In this document: piece after piece, positions 54,378-64,000 of the stretch
Numbering within the stretch: position 1 is the stretch's first letter
Layout of the letters: each line of letters begins with the position of its first letter
Source of the DNA: an uncultured beta proteobacterium
GTDB taxonomy: Bacteria > Pseudomonadota > Gammaproteobacteria > Burkholderiales > Burkholderiaceae_C
NCBI GenBank assembly: GCA_903823025.1
Contig: CAIJRK010000047.1
Coordinates: 62,001 to 126,000 of the forward strand
Reading direction: 5' to 3'
Length of the DNA stretch: 64,000 nucleotides
The notes under the pieces: model-generated
Database searches by the model: none
Told to the model about the DNA's origin: nothing
The model's input: the letters and a program-made list of their open reading frames with translations, nothing else
Program-made: the position numbers and the translations under genes

Positions 54378-54938
54378 CTATATCGGCTGCGCCGACTTAA
54401 AACCAAAGACATACGCCAGCAACAGGGCTGGAAACTGATTAATGGCTTCGTTGTAATTCACGACCCATTGATTGAACTCGGTGCGTGCGGTTTCAACCTG
54501 CAAGGCCACATGATCCCATTGTGACTGCAGCGCGCCAGGCAACGCCGGCCCGGCCAGCCCAATCGGGAGGTCTTGCAGGCGGGACCAGGACAAGTGCATG
54601 GCGTCTTGGGCGGCACGCAAGGCTTGTATCGTCGGCCCGTTGGGCGGCAAGGCATGGGCTACTTTTAAAGCAGCATTGAACTGTTCAGCGGTCACGGCCA
54701 GGTCCGTCCACGCCGCATAAAAACGCGCTTGTACATTGCTTGATGCGGGCACAGAAGGCCCCGCATTGATTTCGGGAAAGTTTGTTTTCACCAACAACAC
54801 GTATTGACTGAACAGACCTTCGAGTACAGCGAAGCTCGCCCGGCCTTGCAAACGCAGACGCACCAGACGCTTGTAGGCGCCCATCGCCCAAAACAACAAG
54901 AGCGCAAAGGCCAACCAACCGGGGACTGAGTAACTCAT
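54378..54938 (-). CDS. LemA-family protein, second copy
   Basis: The product (186 aa) has an N-terminal hydrophobic segment (WLAFALLLFWAMGAY) followed by coiled-coil helices. It ends with NEAINQFPALLLAYVFGFKSAQPI, which matches the LemA C-terminal signature FP..L..VFGF. It lacks the lipobox of the first copy, so it is probably anchored by an uncleaved helix. It starts 5 bases before rsmB and probably shares its transcript. Confidence 0.8.
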   Translation of the reverse strand: MSYSVPGWLAFALLLFWAMGAYKRLVRLRLQGRASFAVLEGLFSQYVLLVKTNFPEINAGPSVPASSNVQARFYAAWTDLAVTAEQFNAALKVAHALPPNGPTIQALRAAQDAMHLSWSRLQDLPIGLAGPALPGALQSQWDHVALQVETARTEFNQWVVNYNEAINQFPALLLAYVFGFKSAQPI

Positions 54939-54963
54939 CTAAAACTAACTCCGGTTTGAAACG

Positions 54964-55026
54964 TCCCCCTTCAGGAGGGGAATAGAGTTCATTTGGGAGA
55001 GGTGCAACCTCATTCCAAATGAACTC
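54964..55026. repeat. Nested hairpins in the promoter region of the LemA-like gene
   Basis: GAGTTCATTTGG (54985-54996) pairs perfectly with its complement at 55015-55026, and an inner stem of GAGGT (54999-55003) with ACCTC (55007-55011) sits in the loop. A second hairpin, CCCCT with AGGGG, lies just upstream. There is no T-run. Function unknown; a repeat element or an mRNA structure are both possible. Confidence 0.5.
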
Positions 55027-55088
55027 CCAAATGGGCGTGGATTGAAACATTTCCTTCAAATTGCAAAACTGATTATCAAAAGCCGCAA

Positions 55089-55127
55089 TAAAAAGCGCCT
55101 CAAACCCTTGAAAGGGCTTGAGGCGCT
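55089..55127 (-). terminator. Terminator of the rpoBC operon
   Basis: AGCGCCTCAA (55094-55103) pairs perfectly with its complement at 55118-55127. Four further pairs close a 4-base loop, and the A-run on the plus strand makes a T-run on the minus transcript, just after the rpoC stop. Confidence 0.88.
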
Positions 55128-55152
55128 ATCTTTTCAGAAAGTCAACCGTGTT

Positions 55153-58100
55153 TTATTCGGCTGTTCCTTCGTTCGCTTCATGCGCTTCAGTTACCTCGGC
55201 ATCGCCAGCCAACTCGGCGGCTTCGGCTTCGGAGATAGCGCGCCGTTCAGCGTCGTCCATGTTTTCACGAATCGTGCGGGCTTCGTGATAGGCCATGCCG
55301 GTACCGGCTGGAATCAAGCGGCCCACAATGACGTTTTCCTTCAAACCGCGCAACTCATCGCGTTTGCCCATAATGGCCGCCTCGGTCAGAACACGGGTGG
55401 TTTCCTGGAAGGACGCCGCGCTGATGAAACTATCGGTGGACAACGACGCTTTGGTAATACCCAGCAACAGGTTGGTAAACCGGGCGGGCATCTTGCCTTC
55501 GGCGAGCAACGCATCATTGGTGTTGAGCATTTCAGAACGCTCCACTTGTTCGCCGTTGATGTAGGTCGAATCGCCCGCATTCTCAACCACCACCCGACGC
55601 AGCATCTGACGAACAATCACTTCAATGTGCTTGTCGTTGATCTTCACGCCTTGCAAGCGGTACACGTCTTGAACCTCGTCCACGATGTAACGGGCCAGTT
55701 CTTCCGAACCGAGCAGTCGCAAAATGTCTTGCGGGTCAGCCGGGCCGTCCACCACGCTTTCGCCCTTGTTGACGACTTGGCCTTCGTGCACGATGAAGTT
55801 CTTTTCCTTGGGCACCAGTTCTTCCCACACAGCACCGTCTGGATCCGTGATCTGCAAACGAATTTTGCCTTTGGTTTCTTTACCGAAGGACACGGTTCCC
55901 GTCATTTCAGCCAGGATGCCCTTGTCTTTTGGCGAACGCGCTTCAAACAACTCCGCCACACGCGGCAAACCGCCGGTAATGTCACGGGTTTTTTGCCCTT
56001 CAATCGGGATACGGGCCAGCACTTCGCCGGGACCCACGTCCTGACCGTCACGCACTTGAACCAGCGAGCCAATCGGGAAACCAATCGTCACTGCGTGGTC
56101 AGTCCCCGGGATTTTGACTTCATTGCCTGTGGCATCAATCAGCTTCACCAGCGGATGCATCACTTTGGTGGAGCCGCGACGTTTGGGGTCGATCACCACC
56201 ATGGTGGACAAACCGGTCACTTCATCGACTTGTTTGGCAACCGTCAGGCCTTCTTCCACATTCTCGAACTGCGCCTTGCCGGCGTACTCGGTAATGATGG
56301 GGCGGGTCAAAGGGTCCCAGTTGGCCAAAATGGCACCCGCCTTGATGGTCTGGTCGGCACGCACCGTCAGCACAGCACCATAAGGCACTTTATGGCGTTC
56401 GCGCTCGCGGCCATGTTCGTCATGAATGATGATTTCACCTGAACGGGAAATCGCCACCTGCTCTTTTTTGCCGTTCGTCACGTAGCGCATCGTGGCGTTA
56501 AAGCTGATGTTGCCGTTGGACTTGGCCTCCACGCTGGAAGCAATCGCGGCGCGCGATGCAGCACCACCGATGTGGAAGGTGCGCATGGTTAACTGCGTAC
56601 CGGGTTCACCAATGGATTGCGCAGCAATCACACCGACGGCTTCACCACCATTGACCAAACCACCACGACCCAGATCGCGGCCATAGCACTTGGCGCAAAT
56701 GCCAAAACGGGTTTCGCAAGTCAGGGCCGTGCGCACCTTGACTTCATCGACGCCGGCCACTTCCAGCTCATCAATCAAGTCTTCGTCCAGCATGGCGCCT
56801 GCTGGAGCCACCACAGCGCGATTTTCCGGATGCAGAATATCGTCCGCAGCGGTACGCCCCAGGATACGGTCACGCAAGGACTCAATCACTTCGCCGCCTT
56901 CGACGATAGCGCGCATGAGGTAACCCGCATGGGTGCCACAGTCTTGCTCGGTCACGACCAAATCTTGCGTCACGTCAACCAGACGACGGGTCAGGTAACC
57001 CGAGTTGGCAGTCTTCAACGCGGTATCGGCCAGACCTTTTCGGGCGCCGTGGGTGGAAATAAAGTATTCCAGCACGTTCAGACCTTCGCGGAAGTTCGCG
57101 GTGATCGGCGTCTCGATGATGGAGCCGTCCGGCTTGGCCATCAAACCGCGCATCCCGGCCACCTGACGAATCTGGGCCGGTGAACCTCGCGCACCGGAGT
57201 CAGCCATCATGTAAATGGAGTTAAAGGACTCTTGCTGAACTTCGTTGCCATGGCGGTCAATGACCAACTCTTTGGACAACTGGGCCATCATGACCTTGGA
57301 CACTTCGTCACCCGCTTTGCCCCAGATGTCCACCACTTTGTTGTAGCGTTCGCCTGTTGTCACCAAACCGGAGGTGTACTGCTGGCCGATTTCCTTCACT
57401 TCTTTTTCAGCACGGTCAATGATGCCCTGCTTCTCAGGCGGCACCAACATGTCGTCGATACAGATCGAAATACCGGCCTTGGTCGCCAGACGGAAACCGT
57501 ATTGCAGCAGCTTGTCGGCAAACACCACGGTTTCTTTCAAACCGCATTTGCGGAATGAAACATTGATGAGCTTCGAGATTTCTTTCTTCTTCAGCGCCTT
57601 GTTGATGTTCGAGAAAGGCAGGCCTTTAGGCAAGATTTCCGACAGCAAAGCACGACCAGCCGTGGTTTCCACCAGGCTAGTTGACGGCACCAGTTCGCCA
57701 GTTTCTTTGTTCTTGGTGTACTCGGTCAAACGCACGTTGACGCGAGAAGACAACTCAACCTCGCCCGCATCAAAAGCGCGTTGCACTTCACCGGTGTCGG
57801 CAAAGATCAAGCCCTCGCCCTTGCCGTTGATTTTGTCGCGGGTTGTGTAGTACAAGCCCAGCACAACGTCTTGCGACGGCACGATGGACGGCTCGCCATT
57901 GGACGGGAACAGTACATTGTTGGAGGCCAACATCAGCGTGCGGCATTCCACCTGCGCTTCAACGGACAGGGGCACGTGAACCGCCATCTGGTCACCGTCA
58001 AAGTCGGCATTGAAAGCGGCGCAAACCAGCGGATGCAGTTGAATCGCCTTGCCTTCAATCAGGATCGGCTCAAAGGCCTGAATGCCCAAACGGTGCAAAG

Positions 58101-59376
58101 TAGGCGCACGGTTCAGCATCACAGGATGCTCTTTGATCACCTCTTCCAGGATGTCCCACACCACGGGCGTGCCGGATTCAACTTCCTTCTTGGCGGCCTT
58201 GATGGTGGTCGCAATACCCATCGCTTCGAGGCGCGCAAAGATGAAAGGTTTGAACAATTCAAGCGCCATCAACTTGGGCAAGCCGCACTGATGGAGTTTG
58301 AGTTGAGGCCCCACCACAATCACGGAACGACCCGAGTAATCGACCCGTTTACCCAGCAAATTCTGACGGAAACGACCTGACTTGCCCTTGATCATGTCGG
58401 CCAGCGACTTGAGTGCACGCTTGTTGGCACCGGTCATGGCCTTGCCGCGACGACCATTGTCCAGCAACGAGTCCACCGCTTCTTGCAACATGCGCTTTTC
58501 ATTGCGGGCAATGATTTCAGGTGCTTTTAATTCAAGCAGACGGCGCAGACGGCTGTTACGGTTGATCACGCGACGATACAAATCGTTCAGATCGGAGGTG
58601 GCAAAACGGCCACCATCCAACGGCACCAAAGGACGCAAGTCTGGTGGCAACACGGGCAACACTTCAAGCACCATCCATTCCGGCTTGATGCCGGATTTTT
58701 TGAATGCTTCAAGCAGCTTGAGGCGCTTGGTGTTCTTCTTGATCTTCAGCTCAGAGCCGGTAGGGTCATTGCGCAGCTTTTCGATGGAGCCATCAATATC
58801 AAGGGTTTGCAGCAAATCCTTGATGCCCTCAGCGCCCATCTTGGCCTGGAATTCGTCGCCGTATTCTTTGAATTTGGCATCAAAGTCGTCTTCGGACATG
58901 ATGCTGAATTTCTTCAGCGGTGTCATGCCGGGATCAGTCACCACGTAGGCTTCAAAGTACAGCACGCGTTCAATGTCACGCAGCGTCATATCAAGCACCA
59001 GGCCCAAACGGGATGGCAATGACTTCAGGAACCAGATATGCGCACAAGGTGCTGCCAAGTCAATGTGGCCCATGCGTTCACGACGCACTTTGGTTTGGGT
59101 CACTTCAACGCCGCACTTCTCACAGATCACACCCCGGTGCTTGAGGCGTTTGTATTTACCGCACAGGCATTCGTAATCTTTGATAGGGCCAAAAATCTTG
59201 GCGCAAAACAGACCATCACGCTCTGGCTTGAACGTGCGGTAGTTGATGGTTTCAGGTTTTTTAACTTCGCCAAAAGACCACGAACGGATCTTCTCGGGAG
59301 AAGCCATGCCAATCTTGATGGCATTGAAATTCTCATCAGGCGTGAACTGCTTGAACAGGTCGAGTAATGATTTCAT
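55153..59376 (-). CDS. rpoC: RNA polymerase subunit beta'
   Basis: RpoC (1407 aa) is the largest RNA polymerase subunit. The N-terminal zinc site [23 protein letters not shown] lies near residues 70-93 and the catalytic Mg2+ motif NADFDGDQM is near residues 455-463, both intact. The bridge-helix region ([19 protein letters not shown]) and the second zinc site ([16 protein letters not shown]) are present. Length is usual for Betaproteobacteria. It starts 24 bases after rpoB. Confidence 0.98.
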   Translation of the reverse strand: MKSLLDLFKQFTPDENFNAIKIGMASPEKIRSWSFGEVKKPETINYRTFKPERDGLFCAKIFGPIKDYECLCGKYKRLKHRGVICEKCGVEVTQTKVRRERMGHIDLAAPCAHIWFLKSLPSRLGLVLDMTLRDIERVLYFEAYVVTDPGMTPLKKFSIMSEDDFDAKFKEYGDEFQAKMGAEGIKDLLQTLDIDGSIEKLRNDPTGSELKIKKNTKRLKLLEAFKKSGIKPEWMVLEVLPVLPPDLRPLVPLDGGRFATSDLNDLYRRVINRNSRLRRLLELKAPEIIARNEKRMLQEAVDSLLDNGRRGKAMTGANKRALKSLADMIKGKSGRFRQNLLGKRVDYSGRSVIVVGPQLKLHQCGLPKLMALELFKPFIFARLEAMGIATTIKAAKKEVESGTPVVWDILEEVIKEHPVMLNRAPTLHRLGIQAFEPILIEGKAIQLHPLVCAAFNADFDGDQMAVHVPLSVEAQVECRTLMLASNNVLFPSNGEPSIVPSQDVVLGLYYTTRDKINGKGEGLIFADTGEVQRAFDAGEVELSSRVNVRLTEYTKNKETGELVPSTSLVETTAGRALLSEILPKGLPFSNINKALKKKEISKLINVSFRKCGLKETVVFADKLLQYGFRLATKAGISICIDDMLVPPEKQGIIDRAEKEVKEIGQQYTSGLVTTGERYNKVVDIWGKAGDEVSKVMMAQLSKELVIDRHGNEVQQESFNSIYMMADSGARGSPAQIRQVAGMRGLMAKPDGSIIETPITANFREGLNVLEYFISTHGARKGLADTALKTANSGYLTRRLVDVTQDLVVTEQDCGTHAGYLMRAIVEGGEVIESLRDRILGRTAADDILHPENRAVVAPAGAMLDEDLIDELEVAGVDEVKVRTALTCETRFGICAKCYGRDLGRGGLVNGGEAVGVIAAQSIGEPGTQLTMRTFHIGGAASRAAIASSVEAKSNGNISFNATMRYVTNGKKEQVAISRSGEIIIHDEHGRERERHKVPYGAVLTVRADQTIKAGAILANWDPLTRPIITEYAGKAQFENVEEGLTVAKQVDEVTGLSTMVVIDPKRRGSTKVMHPLVKLIDATGNEVKIPGTDHAVTIGFPIGSLVQVRDGQDVGPGEVLARIPIEGQKTRDITGGLPRVAELFEARSPKDKGILAEMTGTVSFGKETKGKIRLQITDPDGAVWEELVPKEKNFIVHEGQVVNKGESVVDGPADPQDILRLLGSEELARYIVDEVQDVYRLQGVKINDKHIEVIVRQMLRRVVVENAGDSTYINGEQVERSEMLNTNDALLAEGKMPARFTNLLLGITKASLSTDSFISAASFQETTRVLTEAAIMGKRDELRGLKENVIVGRLIPAGTGMAYHEARTIRENMDDAERRAISEAEAAELAGDAEVTEAHEANEGTAE

Positions 59377-59400
59377 ATTGAATCCTTTTCTTGTCCGTGC

Positions 59401-62400
59401 TTAGCTGCGTTCCAACTCGATATCAATACCGAGGGAGCGGATTTCCTTGACCAGCACATTGAACGACTCCGGCATCCCGGCTTCGATTGAGTGTTCACCC
59501 TTGACGATGCTTTCGTACACCTTGGTACGACCTTGCACGTCATCGGATTTGACCGTGAGCATTTCCTGCAGTGTGTAGGCGGCGCCATACGCTTCAAGCG
59601 CCCAAACCTCCATCTCACCAAATCGCTGACCACCAAACTGGGCTTTGCCGCCCAGTGGTTGTTGCGTAACGAGACTGTAAGGACCGGTTGAACGGGCGTG
59701 CATTTTGTCGTCCACCAAGTGATGAAGCTTCAAAAAGTGCATGTAGCCAATTGTGGTCGGACGGTCAAACGGGTCACCGCTTCGGCCGTCAAACAAATTG
59801 GCCTGCGTGCGTGCCGAAGTCAGACCCTTAGCCTTGACAATCTCATCCGGGTAAGCCAGCTTGAGCATTTCACGAATGTCACCTTCCGAGGCGCCATCAA
59901 ACACGGGAGTGGCAAACGTCACGCCGTTTTTCATGTTGTCGGCCATCTCAAGCACTTGCTCATCGCTTAACAGTGAGAGGTCTTCTTTATGGCCAGAGCT
60001 GTTGTACAACTTGTCCATGAATTGACGCAGGTCAGCCATTTTGGCTTGTTCTTGCAGCATGTCGCCAATACGATGACCGATACCCTTGGCGGCCCAACCC
60101 AAGTGCACTTCCAGCACCTGACCGATGTTCATCCGCGAAGGCACGCCCAGAGGATTCAGCACAATATCGCAAGGCGTTCCGTCAGCCATGAACGGCATAT
60201 CTTCAATCGGAACGATTCGGGAGACCACACCCTTGTTACCGTGGCGGCCAGCCATCTTGTCACCCGATTGCAAATGACGCTTGACAGCCAGGTAAACCTT
60301 GACCATCTTCAGCACGCCTGCTGGCAACTCATCGCCTTGCGTCAATTTCTTGCGCTTTTCTTCAAAGGTGAGGTCGTAGCTGTGACGCGTTTGCTCCTGG
60401 AAGTTTTTGATGCTTTCAAGTTGCGCGGCAATATTGTCATCGGCGGGACGGATGTCAAACCAATGGAACTTCTCAACTGAAGCCAGATAGGCTTTGTCAA
60501 TCTTGGTGCCTTTGGCAAGCTTTTGCGGCCCACCGTTGGCGACCTTGTCGAGCAACAACTTTTCAATCCGGTCAAACGCATCTGATTCAACAATGCGCAA
60601 CTGGTCATTCAAATCAAGACGGAAACGTTTGAGTTCGTCGTCAATAATTTGTTGCGCACGGCGGTCACGCACAATGCCTTCACGGGTGAAGACTTGGACG
60701 TCGATCACGGTGCCTGACGAGCCTTGGCCGACGCGCAACGACGTGTCTTTGACGTCGCTGGCTTTTTCACCAAAAATCGCCCGTAACAACTTCTCTTCTG
60801 GCGTCAGCGTTGTTTCGCCCTTAGGCGTTACTTTACCGACCAGCGTGTCGCCAGGTTGAACTTCAGCACCCACATAAATGATGCCCGACTCATCCATGCG
60901 ATTGAGTTGTTGTTCACTCAAATTCGGAATATCGCGCGTGATTTCTTCGGAACCCAGCTTGGTGTCGCGGGCCATGACGACCAACTCTTCGATGTGAATC
61001 GAGGTGTAGCGGTCTTCTGCCACGACCCGCTCGCTGATCAGGATGGAATCTTCAAAGTTGTAGCCATTCCAGGGCATGAATGCCACCAGCATGTTTTGAC
61101 CCAACGCCAACTCACCCAAGTCGGTAGAGGCGCCATCGGCCACCACATCACCCTTGGCCAGATGATCGCCTTTTTTGACAATCGGGCGTTGGTGAATGTT
61201 CGTGTTCTGGTTTGAACGCTGGTACTTGATGAGGTTATAAATATCCACACCCACTTCACCGGCCTGCGCTTCAGCGTCGTTGACGCGAATCACCACACGG
61301 GTTGCATCCACATAGTCCACCACACCACCACGAGCAACGGTGACCACCGTGCCGGAGTCAACAGCCGCGACCCGCTCAATACCAGTTCCCACGAAAGGCT
61401 TTTCTGGACGGAGAATCGGCACCGCCTGACGTGACATGTTGGCACCCATCAAGGCGCGGTTCGCATCATCGTGTTCCAGGAAAGGCACAAGGGAGGCGGC
61501 CACAGACACGATCTGCCCTGGCGACACATCCATGTATTGCACCCGTTCGGCGCCCACCAAAATAGACTCACCGGCTTCACGCGCTGAAATCAGCTCGCCA
61601 GTTAGTAAGCCGTCTTTGTCGAGCACCGCATTCGCCTGTGCAATCACGTATTTGCCTTCCTCAATGGCGGACAAATAGTCAATATCCATCGTGACTTTGC
61701 TGTCCAGCACGCGACGGTAAGGCGTTTCAATGAAACCGTATTCGTTCAAGCGGGCATACAGCGCCAAAGAGTTGATCAGACCAATGTTTGGACCTTCAGG
61801 CGTTTCAATCGGGCAGACGCGACCGTAATGGGTCACATGCACGTCGCGCACTTCAAAGCCAGCACGCTCACGCGTCAAACCGCCTGGGCCAAGGGCTGAT
61901 ACCCGGCGCTTGTGGGTAATCTCGGACAACGGATTGGTTTGATCCATGAACTGAGACAACTGGGACGCACCGAAAAACTCTTTCAAAGCCGCCGAAATTG
62001 GCTTGCTGTTGATCAAATCATGCGGCATGAGCGGCTCTTGCTCGGCTTGACCGAGGCGCTCTTTCACCGCTTTTTCAATTCGGGCCAGACCGGTGCGGTA
62101 TTGGTTTTCAGCCAATTCACCCACGCAGCGCACGCGCCGATTACCCAAATGGTCAATGTCATCGACTTCACCGCGACCATTGCGCAAGTCCACCAGAATC
62201 TTGACCACAGCCAAGATGTCTTCATTGGTCAACACCATCGGGCCAGTCGATTCGGCACGACCCATTTTGGCGTTGAACTTCATGCGACCCACGCGCGACA
62301 GATCGTAAGTGTCAGGGTTGTAGAACAAGCGCTGGAACAAGGCCTGCACGGCATCTTCTGTCGGCGGCTCACCGGGGCGCATCATGCGGTAGATGGCAAC

Positions 62401-63513
62401 GCGGGCCGCAAACTCATCGACGGTCTCGTCGGTGCGCAGGGTCTGCGAAATATACGCGCCTTGATCAAGCTCGTTGGTGTAAATACAAGGCACATCTTGC
62501 ACACCCGAGGTGCGCAGCTTCTTGAGCAAAGCTTCCGTGATTTCTTCGTTGGCCTTGGCCAGAATTTCACCCGTATCGGCATCCACCAAATTACGGGCCA
62601 CCACGCGACCCAGCAAAAAGTCTTCAGGCACGCTGACATGCATCGTGCCGGACTGCTCTAGTTCGCGGGTATGGCGGGCCGTAATGCGCTTGTCTTTGGC
62701 CACCACCACGTTGCCGCTCTTGTCGGTGATGTCAAAGCGGGCCACTTCGCCGCGCAGGCGCTCGGCCACAAATTCCATCTGGGCGCCGCTGTCCATCAAG
62801 CGGAAATTGTCATTGACAAAGAAGTTCGCCAGAATGGATTCGTGGTTCAGGCCAATGGCCTTCAGCAAAATCGTGACCGGCATTTTGCGGCGACGGTCAA
62901 CACGGAAGTAAAGAATGTCTTTCGGATCAAACTCAAAATCAAGCCATGAACCACGGTAAGGAATAATCCGCGCCGAGAACAGCAACTTGCCCGAACTGTG
63001 CGTTTTTCCCTTGTCATGTTCAAAGAACACGCCTGGCGAACGGTGCAACTGGGAAACAATCACACGCTCAGTGCCATTAATGATGAAGGAGCCTTTGCCC
63101 GTCATCAAAGGCACTTCGCCCATGTAAACTTCTTGTTCCTTAACTTCTTTGATAACCTTGTTTTGCGATGTCGATGACTCGCGGTCATAAATAAACAATT
63201 GAACCTTGGCGCGCACAGCGGAGGCAAAAGTCAGACCCCGGGTCTGGCATTCGCGCACGTCAAAAGCGGGTTTGGCAAGGTTGTATTCGAGATACTTCAT
63301 CTCGACAAAACCATTGTGGGAAATGATAGGGAAAGCTGAAGTGAAAGCAGCTTGAAGACCCTCTATCGTGCGTTTTTTGGGTGCAACGTCAGCTTGCAGA
63401 AAGGCCGTGTAGGCATCCTTTTGCATTTGGAGCAGGTAAGGTATTTCCAGTACGCTATCGCGACTGCCAAAATTTTTGCGAATACGTTTGCGTTCGGTGT
63501 ATGAGTAAGCCAT
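59401..63513 (-). CDS. rpoB: RNA polymerase subunit beta
   Basis: RpoB (1370 aa) starts [16 protein letters not shown] at 63513, with CGGAGATCAC upstream; five in-frame codons further upstream are open but unsupported. The rifampicin-binding region is intact ([31 protein letters not shown]), as are [19 protein letters not shown] and the C-terminal [24 protein letters not shown]. It follows rplL after about 245 bases. Confidence 0.98.
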   Translation of the reverse strand: MAYSYTERKRIRKNFGSRDSVLEIPYLLQMQKDAYTAFLQADVAPKKRTIEGLQAAFTSAFPIISHNGFVEMKYLEYNLAKPAFDVRECQTRGLTFASAVRAKVQLFIYDRESSTSQNKVIKEVKEQEVYMGEVPLMTGKGSFIINGTERVIVSQLHRSPGVFFEHDKGKTHSSGKLLFSARIIPYRGSWLDFEFDPKDILYFRVDRRRKMPVTILLKAIGLNHESILANFFVNDNFRLMDSGAQMEFVAERLRGEVARFDITDKSGNVVVAKDKRITARHTRELEQSGTMHVSVPEDFLLGRVVARNLVDADTGEILAKANEEITEALLKKLRTSGVQDVPCIYTNELDQGAYISQTLRTDETVDEFAARVAIYRMMRPGEPPTEDAVQALFQRLFYNPDTYDLSRVGRMKFNAKMGRAESTGPMVLTNEDILAVVKILVDLRNGRGEVDDIDHLGNRRVRCVGELAENQYRTGLARIEKAVKERLGQAEQEPLMPHDLINSKPISAALKEFFGASQLSQFMDQTNPLSEITHKRRVSALGPGGLTRERAGFEVRDVHVTHYGRVCPIETPEGPNIGLINSLALYARLNEYGFIETPYRRVLDSKVTMDIDYLSAIEEGKYVIAQANAVLDKDGLLTGELISAREAGESILVGAERVQYMDVSPGQIVSVAASLVPFLEHDDANRALMGANMSRQAVPILRPEKPFVGTGIERVAAVDSGTVVTVARGGVVDYVDATRVVIRVNDAEAQAGEVGVDIYNLIKYQRSNQNTNIHQRPIVKKGDHLAKGDVVADGASTDLGELALGQNMLVAFMPWNGYNFEDSILISERVVAEDRYTSIHIEELVVMARDTKLGSEEITRDIPNLSEQQLNRMDESGIIYVGAEVQPGDTLVGKVTPKGETTLTPEEKLLRAIFGEKASDVKDTSLRVGQGSSGTVIDVQVFTREGIVRDRRAQQIIDDELKRFRLDLNDQLRIVESDAFDRIEKLLLDKVANGGPQKLAKGTKIDKAYLASVEKFHWFDIRPADDNIAAQLESIKNFQEQTRHSYDLTFEEKRKKLTQGDELPAGVLKMVKVYLAVKRHLQSGDKMAGRHGNKGVVSRIVPIEDMPFMADGTPCDIVLNPLGVPSRMNIGQVLEVHLGWAAKGIGHRIGDMLQEQAKMADLRQFMDKLYNSSGHKEDLSLLSDEQVLEMADNMKNGVTFATPVFDGASEGDIREMLKLAYPDEIVKAKGLTSARTQANLFDGRSGDPFDRPTTIGYMHFLKLHHLVDDKMHARSTGPYSLVTQQPLGGKAQFGGQRFGEMEVWALEAYGAAYTLQEMLTVKSDDVQGRTKVYESIVKGEHSIEAGMPESFNVLVKEIRSLGIDIELERS

Positions 63514-63759
63514 GTGATCTCCGGGCAAAGACTAAGGAAGCTGGTGGTCCTAGGCGACTGGTAGGTCATTTCTTGGTGATTGGCCACTACCAATCATTGG
63601 CGGACGGCTACACATTGCGTGTAGCCCGAACCAAGGCGTCTTCTGCAGTCTGGGTCAGAAGACACTAAAAAACAAACAACACATCTGCTTTTTAGTGCGC
63701 TCTTAGAAGCGTCAAAGACGGAAGGCCCTTAGAGAGCCTCCCGTCTTTTTAGAGATCGA
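63514..63759 (-). promoter_or_regulatory. rplL-rpoB intergenic control region
   Basis: This 246-bp gap holds a 13-position stem (63714-63726 with 63736-63748, one mismatch) and a second pairing of CACTAAAAA (63663-63671) with TTTTTAGTG (63689-63697). In many bacteria this gap carries a partial terminator and an RNase III site that lower rpoBC transcription relative to the ribosomal proteins; that analogy is inference. Confidence 0.5.
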
Positions 63760-64000
63760 TTACTTCAATTCGACTTTAGCGCCGGCATCCAGCAGCTTCT
63801 TCATGGCAGCATCAGCATCAGCCTTGGAAACGCCTTCTTTGACGTTCTTAGGGGCGCCGTCCACCAAGTCTTTAGCTTCCTTGAGGCCCAGACCAGTGAT
63901 TTCGCGAACAGCCTTAATGACTGAAACTTTAGCCGCGCCTGCTTCGAGCAGGACGACATTGAATTCAGTCTTTTCTTCGGCCACAGCAGCAGCACCGCCG
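63760..64000 (-). CDS. rplL: 50S ribosomal protein L7/L12, C-terminal part (5' end outside window)
   Basis: The remaining 80 codons are the C-terminal domain: [42 protein letters not shown] and the family end DAGAKVELK. The start and N-terminal dimerisation domain lie beyond the right edge of the window. A GTG near 63984 is internal, not the start, because the Ala/Gly linker continues upstream in frame. Confidence 0.95.
   Translation of the reverse strand, partial: GGAAAVAEEKTEFNVVLLEAGAAKVSVIKAVREITGLGLKEAKDLVDGAPKNVKEGVSKADADAAMKKLLDAGAKVELK

Noticed and set aside
55042-56442. 466-codon plus-strand frame antisense to rpoC, and other long frames antisense to rpoB and rpoC
   Set aside because: They are shadows of the strongly biased codon use of rpoC and rpoB.

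Overview
The window is 64 kb of a dense bacterial chromosome. Gene order suggests a betaproteobacterium of the order Burkholderiales, probably close to Comamonadaceae. The pointers are rplL-rpoB-rpoC, gatCAB divergent from mreBCD-mrdA, pilTU beside yggS, and lemA-like / rsmB / DUF4390 / NtrY-type kinase / receiver-Fis regulator. This taxonomic call is inference from gene content; no marker comparison was possible. Intergenic gaps are short, many neighbours overlap by 1-4 bases, and TTG starts occur.

Layout: the end of the ATP synthase operon (atpD partial, atpC; 1-1.3 kb). A module of two TPM-domain proteins and a LemA lipoprotein (1.4-3.4 kb). Small enzymes, a cytochrome c and tRNA-Arg(CCG) (3.5-6.3 kb). 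rsmI with divergent yraN-diaA-dolP (6.3-8.9 kb), the E. coli yra cluster without lpoA. A 3-hydroxyisobutyrate-dehydrogenase-type reductase with pilU and pilT, opposed by yggS (8.9-12.8 kb). A sodium:alanine symporter divergent from an ehuBCDA-like ABC transporter (12.8-17.7 kb). A VOC protein, exonuclease III, pyrE and a DUF4124 protein (17.8-20.7 kb). gatCAB (20.7-24.05 kb) divergent from the cell-elongation genes mreB, mreC, mreD and mrdA (24.25-28.8 kb). A signalling and envelope stretch with a diguanylate cyclase, TauE/SafE exporter, chemoreceptor, bactofilin, MscS channel, rnk and a beta-barrel protein (28.8-35.6 kb). A SWIM-SNF2 helicase (35.8-39.3 kb).

From 39.68 to 49.35 kb lies a 9.7-kb integrated element in the 3' end of tRNA-Phe(GAA), bounded by a perfect 48-bp direct repeat. 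It encodes a tyrosine integrase, a toxin-less addiction-module antidote, an AlpA/Xis-like protein, a translationally coupled chain of small genes ending in a 654-aa primase-helicase, and an HTH protein. A 0.9-kb non-coding zone rich in repeats, palindromes and iteron-like motifs follows, then a last small protein. I see no capsid, packaging or conjugation genes, so it looks like a small self-replicating satellite or integrative mobilizable element. Most of the unexplained structure of the window is here, including a terminator-bearing leader inside the replication operon and a possible three-way-junction RNA.

After tRNA-Phe the core genome resumes on the minus strand: the two-component pair, DUF4390, rsmB and a second LemA-like gene (49.4-54.9 kb), then rpoC, rpoB and the end of rplL (55.15-64 kb).
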